A stretch of 8,322 nt of DNA from JAYXXU01 sp037969155. Its GTDB lineage: Bacteria; Pseudomonadota; Gammaproteobacteria; Pseudomonadales; Moraxellaceae. The notes under the pieces are model-generated. The model did no database searches. It was not told the origin of the DNA and was given only the letters and a program-made list of their open reading frames with translations. Numbering within the stretch: the first letter of the stretch is position 1; the number at the start of each line of letters is the position of its first letter. Of the stretch, positions 1 to 6,743 are shown one piece after another. The stretch covers positions 1 through 8,322 of the forward strand of contig JBBKWW010000074.1 of the NCBI GenBank assembly GCA_037969155.1, written 5' to 3'. The position numbers and the translations under genes are program-made.

Positions 1-473
1 GCACGTTGCGCCACCCGCAAGATATTTTCTTGACCATTGGCAAAGCCCAGCCGCGTCTTCAAGGTCACCGGCACATCGACCGCCGCCACCACGGCATCCA
101 GAATCCGTGCCACCAAGTCTTCATCTTGCAGCAAGGCTGAACCGGCCAGCTTATTACAGACTTTTTTGACTGGACAGCCCATATTGATATCGATGATCTG
201 TGCGCCATTATCGACCTGATAGCGTGCCGCTTCGGCCAGTTTTAGTGGATCAGAACCTGCAATTTGGGCGGAAATCGGTGCAATTTCCCCGTCAAAGTTC
301 GCGCGATACAGTGATTTTTTGCGGGTATTTAAAATTTTATCAGCAGCCATCATCTCACTGACCGCATGGCCTGCGCCGAAGTGCTTGCACAGCGTGCGAA
401 ATGGCCGATCTGTCACCCCTGCCATCGGGGCGACAATCAGATTATTTTTAAGCAGGTAGTTGCCAATTTTCAT
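1..473 (-). CDS. dusB: tRNA-dihydrouridine synthase B, N-terminal part (cut by window edge)
   Basis: This is the first 157 codons of an FMN-dependent enzyme that reduces specific uridines in the tRNA D-loop to dihydrouridine; the rest lies beyond base 1. The protein starts MKIGNYLLKN and shows the DusB landmarks in order: APMAGVTDRPFR (about 15-26), which forms part of the FMN site, SEMM (39-42), AQIAGSDP (69-76), DINMGCPVKK (95-104) with the catalytic acid Cys100, KLAGSALL (108-115), and VTLKTR (136-141) with a lysine near the flavin. Alignment with the start of E. coli DusB is almost gap-free as far as I can recall it. The ATG at 473 is 23 nt after the stop of the helicase gene, so the two are probably co-transcribed; no strong Shine-Dalgarno is visible. 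In enterobacteria dusB precedes fis; whether it does here lies outside the window. Family assignment is secure. Confidence 0.95.
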   Translation of the reverse strand, partial: MKIGNYLLKNNLIVAPMAGVTDRPFRTLCKHFGAGHAVSEMMAADKILNTRKKSLYRANFDGEIAPISAQIAGSDPLKLAEAARYQVDNGAQIIDINMGCPVKKVCNKLAGSALLQDEDLVARILDAVVAAVDVPVTLKTRLGFANGQENILRVAQR

Positions 474-496
474 GCGTGCTGCTGACCAATCAGACC

Positions 497-1645
497 TTAA
501 TAGCCTTCAGGACGGATTAACGGCAGCTTTTGCTTAAGGGCTTTTTCCAGATCCGCCAATAAAAACGAATCATCTTCACAAGCAAAACTAATACTCACGC
601 CCGTCGCGCCCGCACGCCCAGTCCGACCAATCCGATGCACATAGTCATCTGGCTGCTCAGGCAAGGTGTAGTTAATCACATGACTCACCCCATCCACGTG
701 AATGCCACGACCCGCCACATCGGTCGCAATCATGATTTGGGTTTTGCCTGTTTTAAACTGATCCAGCATCTTGGTACGGCGGTCTTGGGTAATCTCACCT
801 GACAGCATACCGACTTGATAGTTTTGTAGTTTCAAGCGGTCGTATAGCTTGCGCACTTGGTCGCGACGGTTGGCAAATACCATGACTTTTTCAATCGGCT
901 CAGAAGCCAAAATCTCTTTGAGTAAGCGCTCTTTATCGCGCTTCGACACGATATACACGCGCTGCTCGACTTGCTCACTGGTGGTTTTTAGTGGCTCAAT
1001 CTCGACCGTGACTGGCTCAAATAACCACTGCTGCGCCAGATTTAGCACGTCATAGCTAAAGGTCGCCGAAAACATCAAAGTCTGGCGATCTGATTTTGGC
1101 GGTGCGGCACGGACAATCCGCTTTACTGCTGGAATAAAACCCATATCCAGCAACCGATCTGCTTCATCAATCACCAAAAACTCTAAGCGATCCAGCCAAA
1201 TTTCTTTTTGTTCGATAAAATCAATCAAGCGGCCAGGGGTTGCCACCACAATATCGACAAAGGCTTGATCTAACTGCGCCCGTTGTTTGTCGTAATCGAC
1301 ACCACCCAACAAGGTCAATACATGCAGATCGGTATGCTTGAGTAGCTGTTTTGCATCACTTTCAATCTGTAGTGCCAGCTCGCGGGTTGGTGCTAGAATC
1401 AGTGCGCGTGGCTCACCACGATAACGGCCATCCTCAATCGGATGACTCAGCAAGTCATTAATAATACTAATCAAAAAAGCGGCAGTCTTGCCAGTTCCGG
1501 TTTGCGCTCGCCCAATCGCATCATGCCCAGCCAACGTGTAATACAGCACCTGATGCTGAATTGGTGTCATTTGGGTAAAGCCTAAATCGGCAATCGCCTG
1601 ACGTAACGCCGTATGGAGGTTCAGCGAATCAAAATTTAAATGCAT
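497..1645 (-). CDS. rhlB: DEAD-box ATP-dependent RNA helicase, RhlB-like
   Basis: This is an ATP-dependent RNA unwinding protein, 382 residues from the chosen start. The complete helicase core is present: Q motif (Phe about 23, TPIQ 27-30), motif I AQTGTGKT (47-54), Ia PTRELA (86-91), GG (114-115), TPGR (136-139), II DEAD (160-163), III SAT (193-195), V ATDVAGRGI (307-315) and VI HRIGRTGR (337-344). The LLSHP stretch, the YDKQ after GG and the SISFACED region resemble E. coli RhlB, an RNA degradosome partner. The protein ends right after the core (RPEGY) and lacks the basic Arg-rich tail of the 421-residue E. coli protein. The frame is open to an ATG at 1690, but the ATG at 1645 has GAG six bases upstream and gives an N-terminus (MHLNFDSLNL) like relatives, so I prefer it. 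dusB follows after 23 nt. The RhlB name is by similarity; other DEAD-box subfamilies are less likely. Confidence 0.9.
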   Translation of the reverse strand: MHLNFDSLNLHTALRQAIADLGFTQMTPIQHQVLYYTLAGHDAIGRAQTGTGKTAAFLISIINDLLSHPIEDGRYRGEPRALILAPTRELALQIESDAKQLLKHTDLHVLTLLGGVDYDKQRAQLDQAFVDIVVATPGRLIDFIEQKEIWLDRLEFLVIDEADRLLDMGFIPAVKRIVRAAPPKSDRQTLMFSATFSYDVLNLAQQWLFEPVTVEIEPLKTTSEQVEQRVYIVSKRDKERLLKEILASEPIEKVMVFANRRDQVRKLYDRLKLQNYQVGMLSGEITQDRRTKMLDQFKTGKTQIMIATDVAGRGIHVDGVSHVINYTLPEQPDDYVHRIGRTGRAGATGVSISFACEDDSFLLADLEKALKQKLPLIRPEGY

Positions 1646-1844
1646 ACAGATCTCGACATTCTGCATAGCGGCGTCATCGTGACGATCCATTCAGCAGACT
1701 GTTTGAATGTTCCAAACAACAAAAACCACTCACACCATAAACCAGCATGAGCGGCAGATAAGCTTTACGGCACCATCACGAATAATCTCATCACGTCAGC
1801 TTGAAGCTGCCGATGACTGCATCACCGCTTCTTGAGGCTCGCCA

Positions 1845-2057
1845 TCAGTCAAGCGTACTGACGTCTTCTGCTTGATAGCCTTTTTGACCTTCTACCACAG
1901 TAAACTCAACCAACTGACCATCACGCAAGCTGCGGTGACCCTCGCCGAGAATCGCGCGAAAGTGAACAAACACATCTTCGCCACTATTACGCTGAATAAA
2001 ACCAAATCCTTTGGTATCGTTAAACCACTTTACGACACCCTGTTCGCGTGCTGTCAT
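1845..2057 (-). CDS. cold-shock domain protein (CspA family)
   Basis: This 70-residue protein is a single cold-shock domain, a five-stranded beta barrel that binds single-stranded RNA or DNA and can act as an RNA chaperone. RNP1 is KGFGFI (16-21), RNP2 is VFVHF (29-33), and Trp11 and Phe12 in KWFN complete the aromatic binding face. Length matches the family (65-72). The HFRAI and HRSLRDGQ wording is of the type seen in Acinetobacter relatives rather than enterobacterial HFSAI. The start ATG at 2057 has a good GAGG eight bases upstream (2066-2069). A likely promoter near 2289-2317 would give a leader of about 225 nt, as is common for cold-inducible csp genes. Several csp paralogues usually exist, so I give no letter; cold induction is not proven by sequence. 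Confidence 0.95.
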   Translation of the reverse strand: MTAREQGVVKWFNDTKGFGFIQRNSGEDVFVHFRAILGEGHRSLRDGQLVEFTVVEGQKGYQAEDVSTLD

Positions 2058-2282
2058 CTTTTAATCCTCAAGCCACACTGTAAAGAAGGACAGTCCGGCG
2101 CTGAAGAACGCAAAGAAAGCAATAAACACTGAAACAAGGCAGCTTGTTGTAATGATCATTTCTGTGAAGCATTCAGCAATTCCGGTGCAAATCCATTAGG
2201 TTCATTTAAACCATACCCGACACACTTACGATAACTCAGGCAGGTTCAGCCCACAGCACAGACAAGTGTGTGCAGGCGATTT
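2058..2282 (-). promoter_or_regulatory. long, possibly structured 5' leader of the cold-shock gene
   Basis: If transcription starts near 2282, the csp mRNA has about 225 untranslated bases. Read on the minus strand, it contains a perfect 8-bp stem (AAGTGTGT 2264-2271 with ACACACTT 2220-2227) closing a 36-nt loop. Just before the ribosome site there is a 5-bp hairpin (2077-2081 with 2090-2094). Its loop side contains UCCUU (2086-2090), which could instead pair with the GAGGA Shine-Dalgarno (2065-2069). E. coli cspA uses a long leader that refolds in the cold; similar behaviour here is inference. I saw no clear copy of the enterobacterial cold box. Confidence 0.4.
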
Positions 2283-2288
2283 GAGCTT

Positions 2289-2317
2289 AACATGAAGCTT
2301 TCAAGCTGCAAAGTCAA
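2289..2317 (-). promoter_or_regulatory. putative sigma-70 promoter for the cold-shock gene
   Basis: On the minus strand TTGACT (2317-2312) is separated by 17 bases from CATGTT (2294-2289). The -35 is five of six to consensus, the -10 only three of six. No better pair was found in the gap for this strand. It is a motif match only. Confidence 0.4.
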
Positions 2318-2422
2318 TTGCTCAAGGCGCACTCTCAGGTAATGTCGCTTGATACGTATACAATTGACTTGTGTTGCATTTTGTACAGTTGTCTATTTTT
2401 AAAGCAGTTTCCGATTAAACGA

Positions 2423-2453
2423 TTGGCTGTTTTTAGTAATCTTGCGCTAAAAT
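2423..2453 (+). promoter_or_regulatory. putative promoter for aroQ
   Basis: TTGGCT (2423-2428) and TAAAAT (2448-2453) are 19 bases apart, slightly long. The -10 is five of six to consensus and would start transcription near 2460, leaving a leader of about 114 nt before aroQ. A second -35-like TTGACT lies at 2364-2369 but lacks a good -10 at 16-18 bases. The rest of the 2058-2573 gap contains no other gene I can support. Confidence 0.4.
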
Positions 2454-2502
2454 AACCGCGAAATGGCATTTTTTGCTACGATCTAGCGAGATCTGGCAGA
2501 CT

Positions 2503-2577
2503 ATGATGATGAGAAGAGCTGCACGCTACCTGTTTCTCATACGATTGCCAGCACCTCATTTGGAGCGCGTTGCATGA
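2503..2577 (+). CDS. possible 24-codon leader ORF overlapping the aroQ start
   Basis: An ORF of 24 codons begins with three consecutive ATGs and ends with TGA at 2575-2577, sharing the ATGA of the aroQ start (2574-2576). The peptide MMMRRAARYLFLIRLPAPHL continues with ERVA; it is basic with a short hydrophobic patch. The spacing is what translational coupling would need. However, no good Shine-Dalgarno precedes the first ATG (a GAG lies 12 bases upstream), and I recognise no family. It may be fortuitous. Confidence 0.25.
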   Translation: MMMRRAARYLFLIRLPAPHLERVA

Positions 2578-3047
2578 CTGATATTCTGCTATTACATGGG
2601 CCGAATTTAAACCTATTGGGACAACGCGAGCCAGAAATCTATGGCTACACCACGCTCGCGGATGTGAATCGACGCTTGGTTGAGCATGCTGCACAAGCCG
2701 GTCTAGCGCTGGATCATTTGCAAAGCAACTGGGAAGGCGCGTTGATTGATCGGATTCATCAGGCATTTGCCGATGCCACTCGATTTATTATTATCAATCC
2801 AGCGGCACTGACTCACACCTCAATTGGCTTACGCGATGCGCTATTAGCGACCAAGATTCCATTTATCGAAGTGCATTTATCCAATGTACATGCACGTGAA
2901 CCGTTCCGGCATCATTCCTATCTGGCCGATCAAGCGGTTGGCGTGATTGCCGGGTTAGGCGTTGATGGCTATTATTTTGCTCTGATGGCCGCGATTAGTC
3001 GCTTACAGCAACAAGGATTTATCAGCCACACCACTCGGCGCGACTAA
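2574..3047 (+). CDS. aroQ: type II 3-dehydroquinate dehydratase
   Basis: This enzyme performs the third step of the shikimate pathway, trans-elimination of water from 3-dehydroquinate to 3-dehydroshikimate, as a cytosolic dodecamer in the known family. Its 157 residues match the usual 145-155. The start reads LLLHGPNLNLLGQREP (5-20), with Asn11 and the mobile-loop Arg18, followed by the catalytic Tyr23 in EIYG. The second motif QSNWEG (50-55) has Trp53 where His or a small residue is more familiar. NPAALTHTS (75-83) and EVHLSNVHAREPFRHHS (99-115) give Asn75, catalytic His101, Ser103 and Arg112. The ATG at 2574 has GGAG at 2562-2565, eight bases upstream. accB and accC follow on the same strand after 113 nt, a common arrangement. 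Activity is confidently predicted since all key residues are present. Confidence 0.97.
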   Translation: MTDILLLHGPNLNLLGQREPEIYGYTTLADVNRRLVEHAAQAGLALDHLQSNWEGALIDRIHQAFADATRFIIINPAALTHTSIGLRDALLATKIPFIEVHLSNVHAREPFRHHSYLADQAVGVIAGLGVDGYYFALMAAISRLQQQGFISHTTRRD

Positions 3048-3160
3048 GCGACGCGCTGTCATGCGCTTGTCAGATCAGTTTGCCATGCTCTCATGCCCGC
3101 CCTACTACACCAGACTGGCGATGCTGAGGTTTTAAGTTTCTAGAGGTAGGATCATGTTGT

Positions 3161-3571
3161 ATGGATATTCGTAAGATTAAAAAACTGATTGAATTGATGA
3201 TTGAATCCGATCTACAGGCACTTGAGGTCAAAGAAGGTGATCAGTCGATTTCATTAACACGGCGTATTGCCCAATCGGGCGTAACCGCCATTGCAATGCC
3301 AGAGGCGCAACCGGTTATCGCCAAAATGCCGCGTGGTGCAGTCGAGCTATCACCGATGGTTGGCGTGTTTTATACAGCACCTAACCCTGGTGAGCCGCCG
3401 TTTACTCGTATTGGACAAACCATTCAAGCGGGTGAAATACTGGGCATTATTGAAGCGATGAAAATCATGAATCCCATTGAGGCCACCCAAAGCGGGGTGA
3501 TCGAAGAAATTTTGGTCAAAAATGGCGATGTGGTGCAATTCGGTCAACCCCTGTTTCGATTCCGTGATTGA
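3161..3571 (+). CDS. accB: biotin carboxyl carrier protein of acetyl-CoA carboxylase
   Basis: AccB carries the biotin that shuttles CO2 between biotin carboxylase and carboxyltransferase in the first committed step of fatty-acid synthesis. The 136-residue protein begins with the typical MDIRKIKKLIELM segment, has a short Ala/Pro linker (about 38-58), then a biotinyl domain. The biotinylation motif EAMKIMNPIEA places the modified lysine at 101. The thumb insertion of acetyl-CoA carboxylase carriers is visible as FYTAPNPGEPPF (70-81). It is shorter than the 156-residue E. coli protein because of the linker. The ATG at 3161 has AGGA nine bases upstream. An overlapping out-of-frame ATG at 3154 has its own AGAGG seven bases upstream. 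accC starts 61 nt after the stop, consistent with an accB-accC operon. Confidence 0.97.
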   Translation: MDIRKIKKLIELMIESDLQALEVKEGDQSISLTRRIAQSGVTAIAMPEAQPVIAKMPRGAVELSPMVGVFYTAPNPGEPPFTRIGQTIQAGEILGIIEAMKIMNPIEATQSGVIEEILVKNGDVVQFGQPLFRFRD

Positions 3572-3632
3572 GTTTCGGCAAACCCGCCTGTGCTGACCTT
3601 TACTGACTGTCGACCCATTGTTGAGCTGTGCC

Positions 3633-5003
3633 ATGCTAAAAAAAGTTCTGATCGCTAATCGAGGTGAAATCGCCCTACGGATTACCCGTGCCTGCCGCGC
3701 TTTGGGCATTCAGACCGTTGGTGTCTACTCGACTGCCGATGCTGAACTGATGCATTTACGCTTTGTCGATGAGGCGGTGTGTATCGGGCCGGGCGCCTCT
3801 GCGGACAGTTATTTAAATATTGGCGCACTGTTGACGGCTGCTGAATTAACCGGTGCAGATGCCATTCACCCTGGTTATGGTTTTTTATCAGAAAATGCCG
3901 AGTTTGCCGAAGCAGTCGAAAATGCAGGATTTATTTTTATTGGCCCACGGCCCGAACATATTCGACTGATGGGTAACAAAGTTTCTGCGATTCACGCGAT
4001 GCAAAAAGCGGGTGTACCCACCGTACCGGGTTCGAGTCGAGCGGTTACCACGAGTAATGCCATCGCTGAAGCTAAAAATATTGGTTTCCCACTGATCGTC
4101 AAAGCCGCATCGGGTGGTGGTGGTCGTGGCATGAAAATCGTCAATCGAGTCGAAAACCTACTTGAGTCGGTGCAAACGGCACAACGCGAGGCTGGACTCT
4201 GGTTTGGCGACGATACGGTATACATGGAGCGATTTTTACAAAAACCGCGTCACGTCGAAGTGCAAGTGTTAGCCGATGGTGAAGGCCATGCGATTCACTT
4301 GTATGATCGGGATTGTTCCTTGCAACGTCGCCACCAAAAGGTGCTCGAAGAAGCACCTGCACCAGACTTACCCGAAGCAGCACGGCAAGAGATTCTGGCG
4401 GCCTGTGTACATGCTTGCGAGCTGATCCAATATCGCGGCGCGGGGACATTTGAGTTTTTGTTTGAAGACGGCGGGTTTTTCTTTATTGAGATGAACACCC
4501 GCGTACAAGTCGAACACCCCGTCACGGAAATGATCACTGGCGTGGATATCATTGAACAACAACTGCGTATTGCCGCTGGTCTAGGGCTCAACTTGCAACA
4601 GTCTGATATTCGGGTGACTGGTCACGCGATAGAGTGCCGTATCAACGCCGAAGACCCCCGTAGCTTTGCCCCGTCACCGGGGACAGTCAGCCTGTATCAT
4701 CCCGCAGGCGGTATGGGAGTCAGAATGGACTCACATTTATATAGTGGTTATGCGATTCCATCCTACTATGACTCACTGATTGGTAAGCTGATCGTGCATG
4801 CACACAGCCGCCCCAAAGCCATTGCCCGTCTCAAGCAAGCTTTAGATGAAACGATTATCGAAGGCATCAAAACCAATATTCCACTGCATCGACAGTTGAT
4901 TTTAGAGGATGCTAAATTCTGTGCCAGCGCAGTGGATATTCACTATCTCGAAAAGCACTTGCTGGCCACAATACAAGCGACTCAACCCGCGATTGCCAGT
5001 TGA
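3633..5003 (+). CDS. accC: biotin carboxylase subunit of acetyl-CoA carboxylase
   Basis: AccC is the ATP-dependent enzyme that carboxylates biotin on AccB using bicarbonate. From the chosen ATG it has 456 residues, close to 449 in E. coli. The N-terminal fold starts KVLIANRGEIALRI. The ATP-grasp glycine loop ASGGGGRGM is at about 159-167 and VYMERFL near 196. DCSLQRRHQKVLEEAPAP (about 227-244) follows. The active-site block IEMNTRVQVEHPVTE has Glu286, Asn288, Arg290 and Glu294. RINAEDP and GIKTN complete the C-terminal lid. The frame extends to TTG codons at 3618, but these lack a ribosome site, and the product of the 3633 ATG begins as relatives do (a weak GAG lies seven bases upstream). The stop is only 10 nt from that of the opposite-strand gene, with no terminator between. 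Confidence 0.97.
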   Translation: MLKKVLIANRGEIALRITRACRALGIQTVGVYSTADAELMHLRFVDEAVCIGPGASADSYLNIGALLTAAELTGADAIHPGYGFLSENAEFAEAVENAGFIFIGPRPEHIRLMGNKVSAIHAMQKAGVPTVPGSSRAVTTSNAIAEAKNIGFPLIVKAASGGGGRGMKIVNRVENLLESVQTAQREAGLWFGDDTVYMERFLQKPRHVEVQVLADGEGHAIHLYDRDCSLQRRHQKVLEEAPAPDLPEAARQEILAACVHACELIQYRGAGTFEFLFEDGGFFFIEMNTRVQVEHPVTEMITGVDIIEQQLRIAAGLGLNLQQSDIRVTGHAIECRINAEDPRSFAPSPGTVSLYHPAGGMGVRMDSHLYSGYAIPSYYDSLIGKLIVHAHSRPKAIARLKQALDETIIEGIKTNIPLHRQLILEDAKFCASAVDIHYLEKHLLATIQATQPAIAS

Positions 5004-5013
5004 GTCTGGTTCA

Positions 5014-5466
5014 TCAAGGCAGCACCTTGGCCAGTGTCGCCTCACAGCGCGAGCCATCCACCGTACTACAGAACTGGATCTGATACGGTGGATTTGACCA
5101 TTTAATAAACTGCTGCTGCACCTCATTCCGCTGATCAATCGCACGTCCAGCACAATCCGCAGCCAGATTATCGTATTTAATATGAATCGTCAGCTGCGGT
5201 AGCTTGCTGTCCTCACCCATCGCAGGTAGCTCATAATCATACTTGCCGATGACGCGCTCCTCAGCACTCCTGATAAAAAACTCACCATTTTCCTTAAAAT
5301 TGTAGTATTCGGTACAGTTGCTTTCCTTGATCGGCATCGCCCATAAACCAGCTATTAGCGGGCGCGTCACCACATGCATGGTGGAAGCGGCAGGCTCTTC
5401 AGCGGCAACTCCCGCAGCGGTGATTACTCCCATCGCGCAACACATCACTCCCCGCATCAATCGCAT
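5014..5466 (-). CDS. secreted four-cysteine protein of unknown function
   Basis: I cannot assign a function. The 150-residue protein starts with a likely Sec signal: MRLMRG, a hydrophobic stretch from about 7 to 21, and a possible cleavage after an Ala near 21-22 (GVAA then EEP). There is no lipobox, so the mature form is probably periplasmic. The mature part has exactly four cysteines (51, 105, 133, 141), suggesting two disulfides, and motifs such as GLWAMPI (40-46), CTEYYNF (51-57) and YDYELP (76-81). Starts at codons 1, 4 and 8 are all possible; the first has a GGAAAG-like site about 8-11 bases upstream. It lies 65 nt downstream of the MFS gene on the same strand, so it may share that transcript. 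I have the impression that Acinetobacter has similar uncharacterised proteins, but this is unverified. Confidence 0.8.
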   Translation of the reverse strand: MRLMRGVMCCAMGVITAAGVAAEEPAASTMHVVTRPLIAGLWAMPIKESNCTEYYNFKENGEFFIRSAEERVIGKYDYELPAMGEDSKLPQLTIHIKYDNLAADCAGRAIDQRNEVQQQFIKWSNPPYQIQFCSTVDGSRCEATLAKVLP

Positions 5467-5531
5467 CGCTTGTTCTTTCCATCAGTCCGCAGAATTGCAC
5501 CGCCTGAGCTTGCAACGGTTCCTCGCTCAGG

Positions 5532-6737
5532 TCAAGCCTGATCCTGTGCTTGGCTGTCCTTATTCAGAGGTTGCTCGAGTATTGCCTGAGGTGCGCGCCA
5601 AACCGATAGACACATCAATACTGCTGCAATCGAACAAATCAACGCCGCCGCATAAAACATCACTGAGCCACCGAACTGATCCCAATACAGTCCAGCCAGC
5701 AGCGAGCCAAGCGCCACACCCATGCCCCACACCATGCTATACAGTGCCTGTGCCCTGCCTTGCTGATCTGCATTAAACTCCCTAAAAATAAGTCGCATCG
5801 CCAGACTCTGAAACAGCGCAAAACTAAAGGCATGAATGGCCTGCGCGGCAATCTGAATGCCGAGACGCTCAGGAAAGTAACCGACCAACCACCAACGAAG
5901 CGCGGTTAGCACCAAGCAACTTAACAGCAACAGTCGCTCTGTGCCCCACGCCATCAGTCGATGCGATTGGGTAAACATCAGCACTTCAGCCAATACCCCG
6001 ACCGACCACAGCACACCAATGGTCTGTGTGCTATAGCCAAAGCTCTGCAAATAATTCGAATAAAAGCTGTAAAATGGTGCGTGCGATAGCAACAGTAGAA
6101 ACTGCACAATAAAAAACCAGCACACCGTTGGCCGCCGTAGCACCTGCCAAATACTGATCGATTGCCGCCGATTGGCCTGCTGAGTCGGTGGCTCAGCAAT
6201 CAGCATCGACATCCACCATGTCACAGCAGCCAGCCCAACCATCATCAAGGGTAATAAGCTAATCGATGTGTAGTCAAACCACCAACCAAGCCCAAACACC
6301 GCCGCAATAAAGCCAAGCGACCCCCATAGCCGAATCATCCCATAACGATCACGGGCATCACCCAACCAAAACAAGGTCACCGCTTCAAATTGCGCCAAAA
6401 TCGCATTTTGGAAAAAACTAAAGCAAAATAGGATAATCGCTAACCAAAACAGCGTATTGGGTAGCAATAACACGGCACACCATGCCAATAATTGCGCAAA
6501 AGTGCCCACTCTGACCCAGCGCATCCGCTGCCCAGAACGGTCGGCCAAATAGCCCCAGACACTCGGTGCAACAATCCGTGTCACCACCGTAATCGAGGCC
6601 AATACACCGATGATGGCTTTTTCAAAACCGAGATGCTCTAGGTACAGATTCCAATACGGCATGAATGCGCCCATCAGCGCAAAGTAGCCAAAATAAAACC
6701 CCGCAAGACGCGGGGCTGGAACGACGGTCGCGGTCAT
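5532..6737 (-). CDS. HcaT-like major facilitator superfamily transporter
   Basis: This 401-residue inner-membrane protein has about 12 hydrophobic segments in two halves split by a polar loop near 183-197. The MFS loop 2-3 signature appears as GYLADRSGQR (62-71). RLWGSLGF (136-143), SHAPFYSFYS (218-227) and GVLWSVGVLAEVLMF (241-255) resemble E. coli HcaT, the putative 3-phenylpropionate permease, and place it in the MFS_1-like group. These are usually proton-coupled importers, but the substrate cannot be read from sequence and no catabolic genes are adjacent. The C-terminal tail (about 382-401) is polar and cytoplasmic. Its ATG lies six nt after the stop of the 51-residue gene, without a good ribosome site, which suggests translational coupling. 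The secreted protein gene follows after 65 nt. Confidence 0.88.
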   Translation of the reverse strand: MTATVVPAPRLAGFYFGYFALMGAFMPYWNLYLEHLGFEKAIIGVLASITVVTRIVAPSVWGYLADRSGQRMRWVRVGTFAQLLAWCAVLLLPNTLFWLAIILFCFSFFQNAILAQFEAVTLFWLGDARDRYGMIRLWGSLGFIAAVFGLGWWFDYTSISLLPLMMVGLAAVTWWMSMLIAEPPTQQANRRQSISIWQVLRRPTVCWFFIVQFLLLLSHAPFYSFYSNYLQSFGYSTQTIGVLWSVGVLAEVLMFTQSHRLMAWGTERLLLLSCLVLTALRWWLVGYFPERLGIQIAAQAIHAFSFALFQSLAMRLIFREFNADQQGRAQALYSMVWGMGVALGSLLAGLYWDQFGGSVMFYAAALICSIAAVLMCLSVWRAPQAILEQPLNKDSQAQDQA

Positions 6738-6743
6738 CTGGCG

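Noticed and set aside
1646..1690. Longer start for the helicase at ATG 1690
   Set aside because: No ribosome site precedes it and the extra 15 residues (MDRHDDAAM onward) do not resemble family N-termini; ATG 1645 has a spaced GAG.
1797..1809. CAGCTT-G-AAGCTG palindrome between csp and rhlB as a terminator
   Set aside because: The loop would be one base (three if the inner pair opens), and no T run follows on either strand. It is a short palindrome without a clear role.
2480..2493. GATCT-AGCG-AGATC inverted repeat in the aroQ leader
   Set aside because: A 5-bp stem is expected by chance at this length and it has no placement relative to a start or T run.
2476..2766. 96-codon open frame on the minus strand across the start of aroQ
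   Set aside because: It is the antisense shadow of aroQ and its leader; composition is not protein-like and no ribosome site is seen.
3618..3632. TTG start for accC at 3618
   Set aside because: Tandem TTGs have no Shine-Dalgarno, and the protein from ATG 3633 begins like other biotin carboxylases.
5015..5029. CAAGG-CAGCA-CCTTG hairpin as a terminator for accC or the secreted protein gene
   Set aside because: Only 5 bp, inside the coding end of the secreted protein gene, and no T run follows on either strand.
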